A DNA stretch of 9,406 nt, from the NCBI GenBank assembly GCA_004299665.1, contig SCQZ01000208.1:1-9406 (forward strand), read 5' to 3'. A program made the translations under genes and the position numbers. The notes beneath the pieces are model-generated. The model had not been told where the DNA came from. It was given only the letters and a program-made list of their open reading frames with translations, and ran no database searches. Below are positions 1 through 5,600 of this stretch, piece after piece (the stretch's first letter is position 1; every line of letters starts with the position of its first letter). Source of the DNA: Jatrophihabitans sp. (lineage in GTDB: Bacteria > Actinomycetota > Actinomycetes > Mycobacteriales > Jatrophihabitantaceae).

Positions 1-327
1 GCCAGCCAGTTGCACAGCTGAACCCAACCGATCACACCTGCAAGAGCCACCCGCGGCACCGCACCGCCGCCGCACCGGACCTCGGGATCGAGGGACTCAC
101 CTCGCACAAGTTGGGGCACACCGCCGCGTCGCCGGCCATCGCCTCGGGGGCGAACGTGAAGGTGGTGCAGCAGGTGCTCGGACAAGTCCGCGACCATGAC
201 CCTGGACCTGTACGGGCAGCTTTTCCCCGACCAACTGGACGAGGTTGCGGCCGCGATGGAGGCCGCGAGGCAACGATCGGCCGATTCTGCTGTTGCCCAA
301 CTGTTGCCCAGAGCCCTCCCGGCCTGA
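1..327 (+). pseudogene. Tyrosine integrase C-terminal remnant (phage type), frameshifted
   Basis: This is the decayed 3' end of a site-specific tyrosine recombinase. From about base 78 the reading frame gives a stretch typical of actinophage integrases (PDLGIEGLTSHKLGHTAAS, then GANVKVVQQVLG). The frame breaks at about 180-186, where two bases appear lost inside the expected LGHKS segment. From base 184 a second frame continues KSATMTLDLYGQLFPDQLDE and ends at a TGA at 325-327. The nucleophilic tyrosine codon survives at 211-213. The box II motif, normally HKLRH, reads HKLGH here, so the catalytic arginine is replaced by glycine, and the frameshift removes the following LGH histidine. With three catalytic features damaged the product cannot be an active recombinase. 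Bases 1-77 are open in the same frame but not recognisable. The gene runs towards the 3' end of tRNA-Glu, 50 bases away, which is a common integration site. The rest of the gene lies outside the window. Confidence 0.75.
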
Positions 328-345
328 CCTCCAGCGATCATGAAC

Positions 346-370
346 GAACCCCCCGGGTTCCGGGGGGTTC
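346..370 (-). terminator. Hairpin terminator after the tRNA-Gln/tRNA-Glu unit
   Basis: A perfect 10-bp inverted repeat (arms 346-355 and 361-370, loop of 5 bases) lies 7 bases beyond the 3' end of tRNA-Glu on the minus strand. The stem is very GC-rich. No strong T tract follows, as is usual for actinobacterial terminators. It also lies just after the integrase remnant on the plus strand, so it could stop transcription from both sides. Confidence 0.6.
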
Positions 371-377
371 AGGGGTG

Positions 378-450
378 TAGCCCCGAGCGGATTCGAACCG
401 CCGCTACCGCCTTGAGAGGGCGGCGTCCTAGGCCACTAGACGACGGGGCC
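378..450 (-). tRNA. tRNA-Glu, anticodon CTC
   Basis: On the minus strand this folds into a complete 73-nt tRNA. The acceptor stem is GGCCCCG with CGGGGCT, giving a G-T pair at 1-72. The anticodon stem is CCGCC/GGCGG around the loop CTCTCAA, so the anticodon is CTC, which reads GAG (Glu). The T arm carries GGTTCGAATCC. The discriminator base is A, and CCA is not encoded. It lies 60 bases downstream of tRNA-Gln in the same direction and probably shares its transcript. Its 3' end faces an integrase remnant, which makes it a candidate old attachment site. Confidence 0.95.
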
Positions 451-480
451 CTAGAAACTTCCCGATGGTGCCGTGCTGCG

Positions 481-502
481 CGGTGGGCCGCGAGGCCCGC
501 CG
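481..502 (-). repeat. Inverted repeat in the spacer between the two tRNAs
   Basis: The arms 481-489 and 494-502 pair over 9 positions with one mismatch, around a 4-base loop. The hairpin lies between tRNA-Gln and tRNA-Glu. No T tract follows it on the minus strand, so a processing or spacer structure in the tRNA precursor is more likely than a terminator. This role is inferred from position only. Confidence 0.4.
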
Positions 503-510
503 ATACAACG

Positions 511-582
511 CTGGGGTACCAGGACTCGAACCTAGACTAACTGGGCCAGAACCAGTCGGGCTGCCAATTACCCCATACCCCA
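511..582 (-). tRNA. tRNA-Gln, anticodon CTG
   Basis: A complete 72-nt tRNA on the minus strand. The acceptor stem TGGGGTA pairs perfectly with TACCCCA, and the discriminator is G. The anticodon stem ACTGG/CCAGT holds the loop TTCTGGC, so the anticodon is CTG, reading CAG (Gln). The T arm carries GGTTCGAGTCC. CCA is not encoded. It is the first gene of a tRNA-Gln/tRNA-Glu pair. In many actinobacteria this pair lies directly downstream of gltX, but here gltX is about 8.7 kb away. Confidence 0.95.
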
Positions 583-616
583 AGGGTCGATCCGGACAGC
601 GCCGGACCGAAGGGAA

Positions 617-646
617 ACTCTACCGGACGCCGCAGAGCCTCTCCAA
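617..646 (-). promoter_or_regulatory. Putative promoter of the tRNA pair
   Basis: On the minus strand TTGGAG (641-646) and TAGAGT (617-622) are 18 bases apart. They resemble the -35 and -10 boxes of the housekeeping sigma factor, with a better match at the -10. Transcription would start near base 610, about 28 bases before tRNA-Gln. The site lies in the 96-bp gap between the GMC gene stop and the tRNA. Confidence 0.45.
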
Positions 647-678
647 ACGAACCGCACTTGCCGGCCCGTTCGGTGGCG

Positions 679-2289
679 TCACACGGCTTCCAACATCAGG
701 GCGGCCGCGTGCTCGCCGATCATCATCGACGGCGCGTTGGTGTTGCCGCCGGTGATGGTCGGCATGATCGAGGCGTCCGCCACGCGCAGCCCCTCGACCC
801 CGCGCACCCGCAAGGACGGATCGACGACGGCCCGCAGGTCCGAGCCCATCCGGCAGGTGCCCACCGGGTGGTAGACGGTGGTCGCCCGGTTCGGCAGTTC
901 CCGCGCGAGCGCGGCGCGGTTCGCGTATGCCGGCCCCGGCGAGAGCTCGCCGCGGACCTCGCCGGCGATGCCCGCCGACGCCATCGTCTCGCGGATCAGC
1001 TCCATGCCGTCCAACAGCACCTCGCTGTCGCCGGGCGCCGACAGATAGCCGGGGTCGATCAGTGGCGCCGCGAGCGGGTCGGCCGACGCGAGCCGCACCG
1101 TCCCCCGGCTCTCCGGGTAGATCAGCGTCGGCATGATCGTCAACGCGGGGCGCCTGTCGACCTTGTGCCGAATCGGCGCGTCCTGGTTGGGGAACGGGTA
1201 GGACCACGGCAGGGCGTGGATCTGCAGGTCCGGCGCCGGCCCGGCACAGCGCGAGGACCGGACGAAGCCGACCGCCTCGAACACGGTGTTGGCCAGCCAG
1301 GTGTTCCCGCGGACGTACTCGCGCGCGACGCCGCGGGCGAAGTACGAGGTGGTGCCCCTGTTGCGGGCCGCGGGCATCAGGTACGTCATCGGCACGAACA
1401 TGTGGTCGTGCAGGTTGTCGCCCACCGGTAGGTCGGCGAGCACGTCGACGCCGACGGCCCGCAGGTGGTCCGCGGGCCCGATCCCCGAGAGCATCAGCAG
1501 TTGCGGCGAGCCGAACACACCGGCCGAGAGCACCACCTCCCGCTCGGCGTGGATGACCTCCCGCCCCTGCGGGCCGATCACCTCGACGCCGGTCGCACGC
1601 CCGTTCGCGATCACCACCCGGGCCGCGGTCCGCTGCGTGACGATCGCCAGGTTGGCACGCCCGTGGTCGTCCAGGTAACCGACCGACGAGCTGTAGCGCA
1701 GCCCCCCGGACGCGCTCTGCTGGAAGACCCCGACGCCGTCCTGGGTCGCGCCGTTGTAGTCGTCGTTGTGCTTGACGCCCGCAGTCTGCGCCAGCGCGTC
1801 CATGAACAGCTGCGACGCCGTCGTCAGGTCCTTCTGCCGGGTCACCTTGATCGGTCCCGCGCCGCCGCGGTAGTCGTCGGCGCCGTCCTCCCAGCTCTCC
1901 ATCGACTTGTAGCTGGCCAGGACGTCGTCGTAGGACCAGCCGGGACAGCCGTCGGCGACCCAACCGTCGAAGTTGGAACGGTGCCCCCGGACGAAGATCA
2001 TCCCGTTGATCGATCCGGAGCCGCCGAGGACCCTGCCGCGCGTCTGCGGCAGGCTGCGGTTCAGCGCGTGCGGCTGCGGGACGCTGTAGTAGCCCCAGTC
2101 CAGCTTCTTCTTCAGCTGCGGGATGTTGTGGAACACGGCGATGAGTCCGGGCTTGCGGACCAGCTGGGTCCGATCCGGCTTGCCGGCCTCGACCAGCACG
2201 ACCGACGCCCCGCTGTCAGCCAGCCGGCGGGCCAGGACGCAACCGGCGCTCCCGCCACCCACGACGACGTAATCGGCGCTTCGCTGCAC
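679..2289 (-). CDS. GMC family FAD-dependent alcohol dehydrogenase/oxidase
   Basis: A 536-residue member of the glucose-methanol-choline oxidoreductase family, which oxidises alcohols to aldehydes using FAD. The family's usual length is about 530-560. The FAD-binding GGGSAG is at residues 11-16, with the ribose-binding acidic residue E34. The first GMC signature (RGRVLGGSGSINGMIF) is at 84-99 and the second (GVFGSPQLLMLSGIGP) at 257-272. The active-site histidine is H474 in HPVGTCRMG. The partner asparagine is N516 or N518 in GGNTNAP, followed by the C-terminal MIGE motif. The closest described groups are choline dehydrogenase-like and AlkJ-like alcohol dehydrogenases; the substrate cannot be read from the sequence. 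I chose the GTG at 2287-2289 because the FAD motif then begins at residue 11, as is usual, and because an operator and -10 box lie directly upstream. An in-frame extension to 2511 would add 74 atypical residues and overlap the divergent gene. No signal peptide is seen, so the enzyme should be cytoplasmic or loosely membrane-associated. Confidence 0.9.
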   Translation of the reverse strand: MQRSADYVVVGGGSAGCVLARRLADSGASVVLVEAGKPDRTQLVRKPGLIAVFHNIPQLKKKLDWGYYSVPQPHALNRSLPQTRGRVLGGSGSINGMIFVRGHRSNFDGWVADGCPGWSYDDVLASYKSMESWEDGADDYRGGAGPIKVTRQKDLTTASQLFMDALAQTAGVKHNDDYNGATQDGVGVFQQSASGGLRYSSSVGYLDDHGRANLAIVTQRTAARVVIANGRATGVEVIGPQGREVIHAEREVVLSAGVFGSPQLLMLSGIGPADHLRAVGVDVLADLPVGDNLHDHMFVPMTYLMPAARNRGTTSYFARGVAREYVRGNTWLANTVFEAVGFVRSSRCAGPAPDLQIHALPWSYPFPNQDAPIRHKVDRRPALTIMPTLIYPESRGTVRLASADPLAAPLIDPGYLSAPGDSEVLLDGMELIRETMASAGIAGEVRGELSPGPAYANRAALARELPNRATTVYHPVGTCRMGSDLRAVVDPSLRVRGVEGLRVADASIMPTITGGNTNAPSMMIGEHAAALMLEAV

Positions 2290-2291
2290 GC

Positions 2292-2305
2292 TAGAACACG
2301 TTACA
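2292..2305 (-). promoter_or_regulatory. KstR-type operator overlapping the GMC gene promoter
   Basis: The 14-mer TAGAACACGTTACA (plus strand) matches the KstR consensus TnnAACnnGTTnnA at every fixed position. It ends two bases before the GTG start of the GMC gene. On the minus strand the same bases contain TAACGT (2298-2303), a TANNNT -10 box 8 bases before the start codon. A bound repressor would therefore cover the promoter. A copy identical over 17 bp (TAGAACACGTTACAGTT, 2292-2308) precedes the aldehyde dehydrogenase gene. The match is seen directly; KstR as the binding protein is inferred from the known consensus. Confidence 0.65.
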
Positions 2306-2320
2306 GTTTGCGGGCGCCGC

Positions 2321-2364
2321 ACGCGAGAGCGCGTCCCGGCGCGACGCCGACGGTCAGCCGTCGG
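2321..2364. repeat. Two small perfect inverted repeats in the divergent intergenic region
   Basis: ACGCG-AGAG-CGCGT (2321-2334) and CCGACGG-TCAG-CCGTCGG (2347-2364) lie in the 196-bp gap between the GMC gene and the RibD-C gene. The second has 7-bp arms and a 4-base loop. They could be regulator sites or hairpins in a 5' leader. In DNA this GC-rich short palindromes also arise by chance. I see no clear -35/-10 pair for the plus-strand gene in this gap. Confidence 0.35.
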
Positions 2365-2466
2365 GCGCCCGGACCATACGAAGCGGTCCGGTCTGGCGTC
2401 AACGCATCGGGGCCTGTGACAATCTGCTCCGCAGTCGCAGCCGCGCCCGACCGGGCCGGCGAACGC

Positions 2467-2474
2467 GAGGAGGG
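2467..2474 (+). promoter_or_regulatory. Ribosome binding site of the RibD-C domain gene
   Basis: GAGGAGGG is a near-perfect Shine-Dalgarno sequence, ending 11 bases before the ATG at 2486. It fixes the start and is the only strong ribosome binding site in the window; most neighbouring genes have none. Confidence 0.7.
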
Positions 2475-2485
2475 ACCCAGGCGTC

Positions 2486-3145
2486 ATGCGTGTCAGAGTC
2501 GATCTCAACATCTCGCTGGACGGTTACGCCGCGACGACCGACCAGACACCGGACGACCCGATCGGCCGGGACTGGCTGCGTCTGGTCGACGCCTACACCG
2601 CCACCCGCACGTTCCGGGAGCGGGTGCTCGGTGACCGGTCCGGCGCGGGCACCACGGGCGTCGACGACGAGTACACCGCCGCGTACTTCGAAGGAATCGG
2701 CGCCGAGATCATGGGCGCCGGCATGTTCGGACTGCACACCTTCCCGGACGATCCGCAGTGGAAAGGCTGGTGGGGTGACGAACCGCCCTTCCACGTGCCG
2801 GTGTTCGTCCTGACCCACACCGCGCCGCGGCCCTCGATCGAGATGTCCGGCGCCACCACGTTCCACTTCCTCAACACCAGCCCGGGCGAGGCGCTCGCCC
2901 GGGCCGCCGAGGCCGCTCAGGGTCAGGACGTTCGTATCGGTGGCGGCGTCTCCACGGTGCGTGCCTTCCTCGCGGCCGGACTGGTCGACCGGTTGCACGT
3001 CGCCATCGCACCGATCGTGCTGGGGCGCGGCGAACCGCTCTGGGCGGACCTGCGCGGGCTCGAGGCGGGCTACCGGGTCACCTCCGAATCCTCGCCGAGC
3101 GGCGTCACCCACGTCACCTTCAGCCGGACCGGCCACGCCGGGTAG
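2486..3145 (+). CDS. Dihydrofolate reductase-like protein (RibD C-terminal domain family)
   Basis: A 219-residue protein of the DHFR-like/RibD-C reductase family (YyaP-like stand-alone members), which bind NADPH. Many members have no proven substrate. The N-terminal strand followed by SLDGYAA (residues 10-16) is typical. The hallmark PPFHVPVFVLTH is at 100-111, preceded by the WWGDE segment. The nucleotide-binding RIGGG is at 150-154, and DRLHVAIAPIVLGRGEPLW at 168-186 is the conserved C-terminal strand-turn. Members of this type are not the essential folate reductase. The start is fixed by the strong ribosome binding site at 2467-2474. It is transcribed divergently from the GMC gene and is followed 52 bases later by the VOC gene on the same strand. 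The catalysed reaction is unknown. Confidence 0.85.
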   Translation: MRVRVDLNISLDGYAATTDQTPDDPIGRDWLRLVDAYTATRTFRERVLGDRSGAGTTGVDDEYTAAYFEGIGAEIMGAGMFGLHTFPDDPQWKGWWGDEPPFHVPVFVLTHTAPRPSIEMSGATTFHFLNTSPGEALARAAEAAQGQDVRIGGGVSTVRAFLAAGLVDRLHVAIAPIVLGRGEPLWADLRGLEAGYRVTSESSPSGVTHVTFSRTGHAG

Positions 3146-3184
3146 GCCCGACCCGGGACGACGGCCGATGTCGGACCCGCCGCC

Positions 3185-3190
3185 TACGCT
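3185..3190 (+). promoter_or_regulatory. Putative -10 box for leaderless transcription of the VOC gene
   Basis: TACGCT fits the TANNNT form of actinobacterial -10 boxes and lies 7 bases before the ATG at 3198. Transcription would start at the A of the start codon. No Shine-Dalgarno sequence is present in the gap, which supports a leaderless mRNA. No -35 box is obvious. Confidence 0.45.
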
Positions 3191-3197
3191 GCGCCCC

Positions 3198-4031
3198 ATG
3201 AGTACACGAGAGGACTACCCGGCCGGCGTGCCGTGCTGGGTCGACACCAACCAGCCCGATCCCGCCACGGCCGCACGGTTCTACTCCGAACTGTTCGGCT
3301 GGCAGACGCAGGACACCATACCTCCCGGCGCGGGCGGCCACTACTACATGGCCCGGATCGGCGACCGGGACGCCGCTGCGATCTCTTCCCCGCCCGAAGG
3401 CGGCGCCGCCGCGGCGGCGTGGAACAGCTACGTGCGCGTCGATTCCGCCGATGACACCGCGGCCGCCGTGCGCGGCGCGGGCGGACAGGTGCTCGCCGAA
3501 CCCTTCGACGTGTTCGACGCCGGACGGATGGCCGTGTGCGCGGACCCCGAGGGCGCCGTCTTCTCCCTGTGGCAGGCCGGTCGGCACCGGGGCGCCGCGG
3601 CCGTCAACGAGCCCGGCGCCGTGGTGTTCAACATCCTGCACACCGACGACGTCCAGGCCGCACGGGCGTTCTACGGCGCCGTGTTCGGCTGGGAGACGAT
3701 CGACGCGGGCGGGCCGATGTGGGCGCTGGCCGGGTACGGCGACCACCTGGAGGGACTGAACCCGGGTATGCGCGCCGGGATGAGGCAGATGGGTGCACCC
3801 GAGCGCTTCGAGGACGTCGTGGCCGGTATCGAGGCCCGCGACGGCGCGCCCGCGCACTGGAGCGTCACCTTCGCCGTCGACGATGCGGACGCGATCGCGG
3901 CCCGCGCGGTCCGGTTGGGCGGCGCCGTCCTCGCCCCGCCGCGCGACGAGCCGTGGCAGCGCGTGGCCGTGCTGGCGGACCCGGCCGGCGCCAGCTTCGG
4001 CATCAGCCAGTTCGTGGCACCCACCGGCTGA
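3198..4031 (+). CDS. VOC family protein with two glyoxalase-fold domains
   Basis: A 277-residue protein with two tandem vicinal-oxygen-chelate domains, at about residues 11-127 and 140-273. Each repeats the same pattern: a helix with ARFYSELFGW (26-35) or ARAFYGAVFGW (155-165), and a final strand with DPEGAVFSLWQ (117-127) or DPAGASFGISQ (261-271). The family includes glyoxalases, extradiol dioxygenases and resistance proteins that usually bind a metal. The two-domain actinobacterial proteins of this kind are mostly uncharacterised, and the closest named relatives are putative hydroxylases of antibiotic clusters. I cannot assign metal ligands with confidence. The ATG was chosen because the first domain then starts at once and a -10 box lies 7 bases upstream. 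In-frame alternatives further upstream would overlap the preceding gene. It may be co-transcribed with the RibD-C gene but appears to have its own promoter. Confidence 0.85.
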   Translation: MSTREDYPAGVPCWVDTNQPDPATAARFYSELFGWQTQDTIPPGAGGHYYMARIGDRDAAAISSPPEGGAAAAAWNSYVRVDSADDTAAAVRGAGGQVLAEPFDVFDAGRMAVCADPEGAVFSLWQAGRHRGAAAVNEPGAVVFNILHTDDVQAARAFYGAVFGWETIDAGGPMWALAGYGDHLEGLNPGMRAGMRQMGAPERFEDVVAGIEARDGAPAHWSVTFAVDDADAIAARAVRLGGAVLAPPRDEPWQRVAVLADPAGASFGISQFVAPTG

Positions 4032-4061
4032 CGGCAGCCGGGCGACGGGTGAGTTGCGAGG

Positions 4062-4076
4062 CGCTCGGCGCGAGCG
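4062..4076 (+). terminator. Weak hairpin between convergent VOC and SDR genes
   Basis: A perfect 6-bp stem CGCTCG/CGAGCG with a 3-base loop lies 30 bases after the VOC stop, in the 67-bp gap between two convergent genes. No T tract follows. The position suits a bidirectional terminator, but the stem is short and GC-rich enough to occur by chance. Confidence 0.3.
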
Positions 4077-4098
4077 TGCGTCCCGGCGGCGGGTACCG

Positions 4099-4926
4099 CT
4101 AGCTGGCGGACGCCCGCTTCTCGTAAGCGACCCGCTCGGGGGCGGCGAGCGCATCGGTGAAGACGGCGTCGGTGTGACTGGCGCGCCCGATCCACAACCC
4201 CACCCGGTGCGGCAGCACCCGCGTGATCTTCATCGTCACCCCGAGATAGCGCGGCACGTACACCTCGAACCGCGGTCGCCGCAGCGTGGCGACGATGGCT
4301 GCCGCGACGTCCTCGGGCGCGACCTGTGAGCTCAGCCGTGTCTCGCGCAGGCCCGCCGCGAGTTCGGTGCGCACGATCGTCGGCATCACGACGCTGATGT
4401 CGACCCCGCTACCGCGCAACTCCCCCAGCACCGCCTCGCTCAGCCCGACGACGCCGTGCTTGGAGGCGCAGTAGGCGGCACCGCCCGCGATGCCGGCCTT
4501 GCCGGCGAACGAGGCCACGTTGACGATATGGCCGCGGCCGCGCGCCCTCATCCGCCGCATGGCCTCCCGGGTGCCGAACAGCACGGCCGCCAGGTTGATC
4601 TCCAGGATCCGGTCGACGGTCGGCTCCCCCATCTCGTCCAGGCGCCCGAGCGGCATGATCCCGGCGTTGTTGATCAGGACATCGACCGCGCCGAGGAGCC
4701 GCTCGGTGTCGTCGAGGAACCCGCGAAAGCTCTCCCGGTCGGTGACGTCCAGGGGCAGCGCGACGGTCCCGGACCCGATCGCCTGTGCCGTCTGCCGGGC
4801 CAGGTCCAGGTCCAGGTCACCGATGGCGACCCGGGCGCCCTGTGCGGCGAGTGTCCGCGCCGTGGCCGCACCGATCCCGCGCGCGCCTCCGGTGATCGCC
4901 ACCACCGTCCCCTGCAGCGATCTCAC
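4099..4926 (-). CDS. Short-chain dehydrogenase/reductase (classical SDR)
   Basis: A 275-residue classical SDR with a Rossmann fold, interconverting alcohols and carbonyls. The glycine motif TGGARGIG is at residues 12-19, NNAG at 86-89, the structural Asn is N111, and the catalytic Ser-Tyr-Lys set is S139, Y152 and K156. The acidic D37 after the second strand suggests NAD(H) rather than NADP(H). The length exceeds the usual 250 because of a C-terminal tail with a hydrophobic, basic patch at about 228-250 (YLGVTMKITRVLPHRVGLWIG), seen in actinobacterial lipid-linked SDRs; membrane association is a guess. The start is GTG at 4924-4926, with no earlier in-frame start. A weak AGGG lies upstream. 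The GTG overlaps the stop of a possible 25-codon upstream ORF. The substrate is unknown; neighbouring genes suggest a fatty or sterol-derived alcohol or ketone. Confidence 0.9.
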   Translation of the reverse strand: MRSLQGTVVAITGGARGIGAATARTLAAQGARVAIGDLDLDLARQTAQAIGSGTVALPLDVTDRESFRGFLDDTERLLGAVDVLINNAGIMPLGRLDEMGEPTVDRILEINLAAVLFGTREAMRRMRARGRGHIVNVASFAGKAGIAGGAAYCASKHGVVGLSEAVLGELRGSGVDISVVMPTIVRTELAAGLRETRLSSQVAPEDVAAAIVATLRRPRFEVYVPRYLGVTMKITRVLPHRVGLWIGRASHTDAVFTDALAAPERVAYEKRASAS

Positions 4927-5000
4927 GGCCGGCCCTGCGTCGCGGCGAGTTCCTGCATGCGCACCGGTGAGGCGCCGAGAGTCTGGGCCATGCGCACCAT
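4923..5000 (-). CDS. Possible 25-residue upstream ORF coupled to the SDR gene
   Basis: An ATG at 4998-5000 opens a 25-residue frame (MVRMAQTLGASPVRMQELAA and five more residues) whose TGA overlaps the SDR GTG start as GTGA. Such overlaps usually mean translational coupling. The peptide matches nothing I recognise, and the ribosome binding site is weak. It could be chance; conservation of the frame would decide. Confidence 0.2.
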   Translation of the reverse strand: MVRMAQTLGASPVRMQELAATQGRP

Positions 5001-5047
5001 CCTGGCCGGTTCCTGGCTCGCCCGCACGTCCGGGCGCGCCGGTGGGA

Positions 5048-5053
5048 TACGGT
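5048..5053 (+). promoter_or_regulatory. Putative -10 box for leaderless transcription of the membrane protein gene
   Basis: TACGGT fits TANNNT and lies 7 bases before the GTG at 5061. No Shine-Dalgarno sequence is present in between. This spacing puts the transcription start at the start codon. No convincing -35 box is seen. Confidence 0.4.
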
Positions 5054-5060
5054 TCGCCGG

Positions 5061-5600
5061 GTGAGACCGGGCGGGTTCGGGCTGTTCGGCCCGCGCCGCC
5101 GCCGCGACCCCGAGCGCGGCCGCAGGACCGCCAAGATCCTGCTCGTCGCCGGCGCCGTGCTCGCGGCCGCGACCGTCGTGCAGTTCGTGATCGTCAGCCG
5201 CACCAGCGCCCCCGCGCCGCACGCTCACGACTGCTCCGTCCCGGCCGGTGCGGAACCCGGCGCCGGGACGCCCCCGGGCAACATCCCCGCGCTGGTCGCG
5301 CCGCTCGGCACGCCGGCCGCGGCATACACGCACACGACGAAGGGCCAGACCGTCCACGTCTTCTGCTGGAACGAGGTCTCCGAGCCGCGGGCGCAGGCCG
5401 CGCTCACCGCCGTCGTCAAACTCGGTTACCTGCCCGCCGACGAGGGCGACCCGGTGCACACGGCGACCTTCACCTCGGACACGGCCGTGCCCTACGCGAT
5501 CAGGCTGGACGTCTCCGACGGCCTGGACCTGGCCCACGCGGGGACCGGCAGCGGACACCTGGCGATCAGCTGGATCGACCACGCGCCGGCACGCAGCTAG
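5061..5600 (+). CDS. Membrane-anchored extracytoplasmic protein of unknown function
   Basis: A 179-residue protein I do not recognise. It begins with a very basic cytoplasmic segment (PRRRRDPERGRR, residues 11-22). One hydrophobic helix follows at about 24-46, then an Ala/Pro/Gly-rich linker (about 48-85) and a small folded domain of about 90 residues. The topology should be cytoplasmic N terminus with the C-terminal domain outside. Two cysteines in the outer part, C58 and C102, could form a disulfide. The GTG start is supported by the -10 box 7 bases upstream and by the placement of the basic segment before the helix. It runs divergently from the SDR gene. Its stop TAG overlaps the stop of the convergent aldehyde dehydrogenase gene within CTAG. 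The codon use and protein-like composition support a real gene, while the opposite-strand frame gives a low-complexity product. Confidence 0.75.
   Translation: MRPGGFGLFGPRRRRDPERGRRTAKILLVAGAVLAAATVVQFVIVSRTSAPAPHAHDCSVPAGAEPGAGTPPGNIPALVAPLGTPAAAYTHTTKGQTVHVFCWNEVSEPRAQAALTAVVKLGYLPADEGDPVHTATFTSDTAVPYAIRLDVSDGLDLAHAGTGSGHLAISWIDHAPARS

Noticed and set aside
1..327. A functional integrase
   Set aside because: The frame is broken by a two-base loss near 183, and the HxxR arginine is a glycine, so activity is not possible as sequenced.
620..1963. A 447-codon minus-strand frame and a 389-codon plus-strand frame (1465-2634) over the GMC gene
   Set aside because: Both are shadow frames of the GMC gene, which holds the FAD motif, both GMC signatures and the catalytic His/Asn.
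2290..2511. A 74-residue N-terminal extension of the GMC protein
   Set aside because: It would place the FAD motif at about residue 85, contain the operator and promoter inside the gene, and overlap the start of the divergent RibD-C gene.
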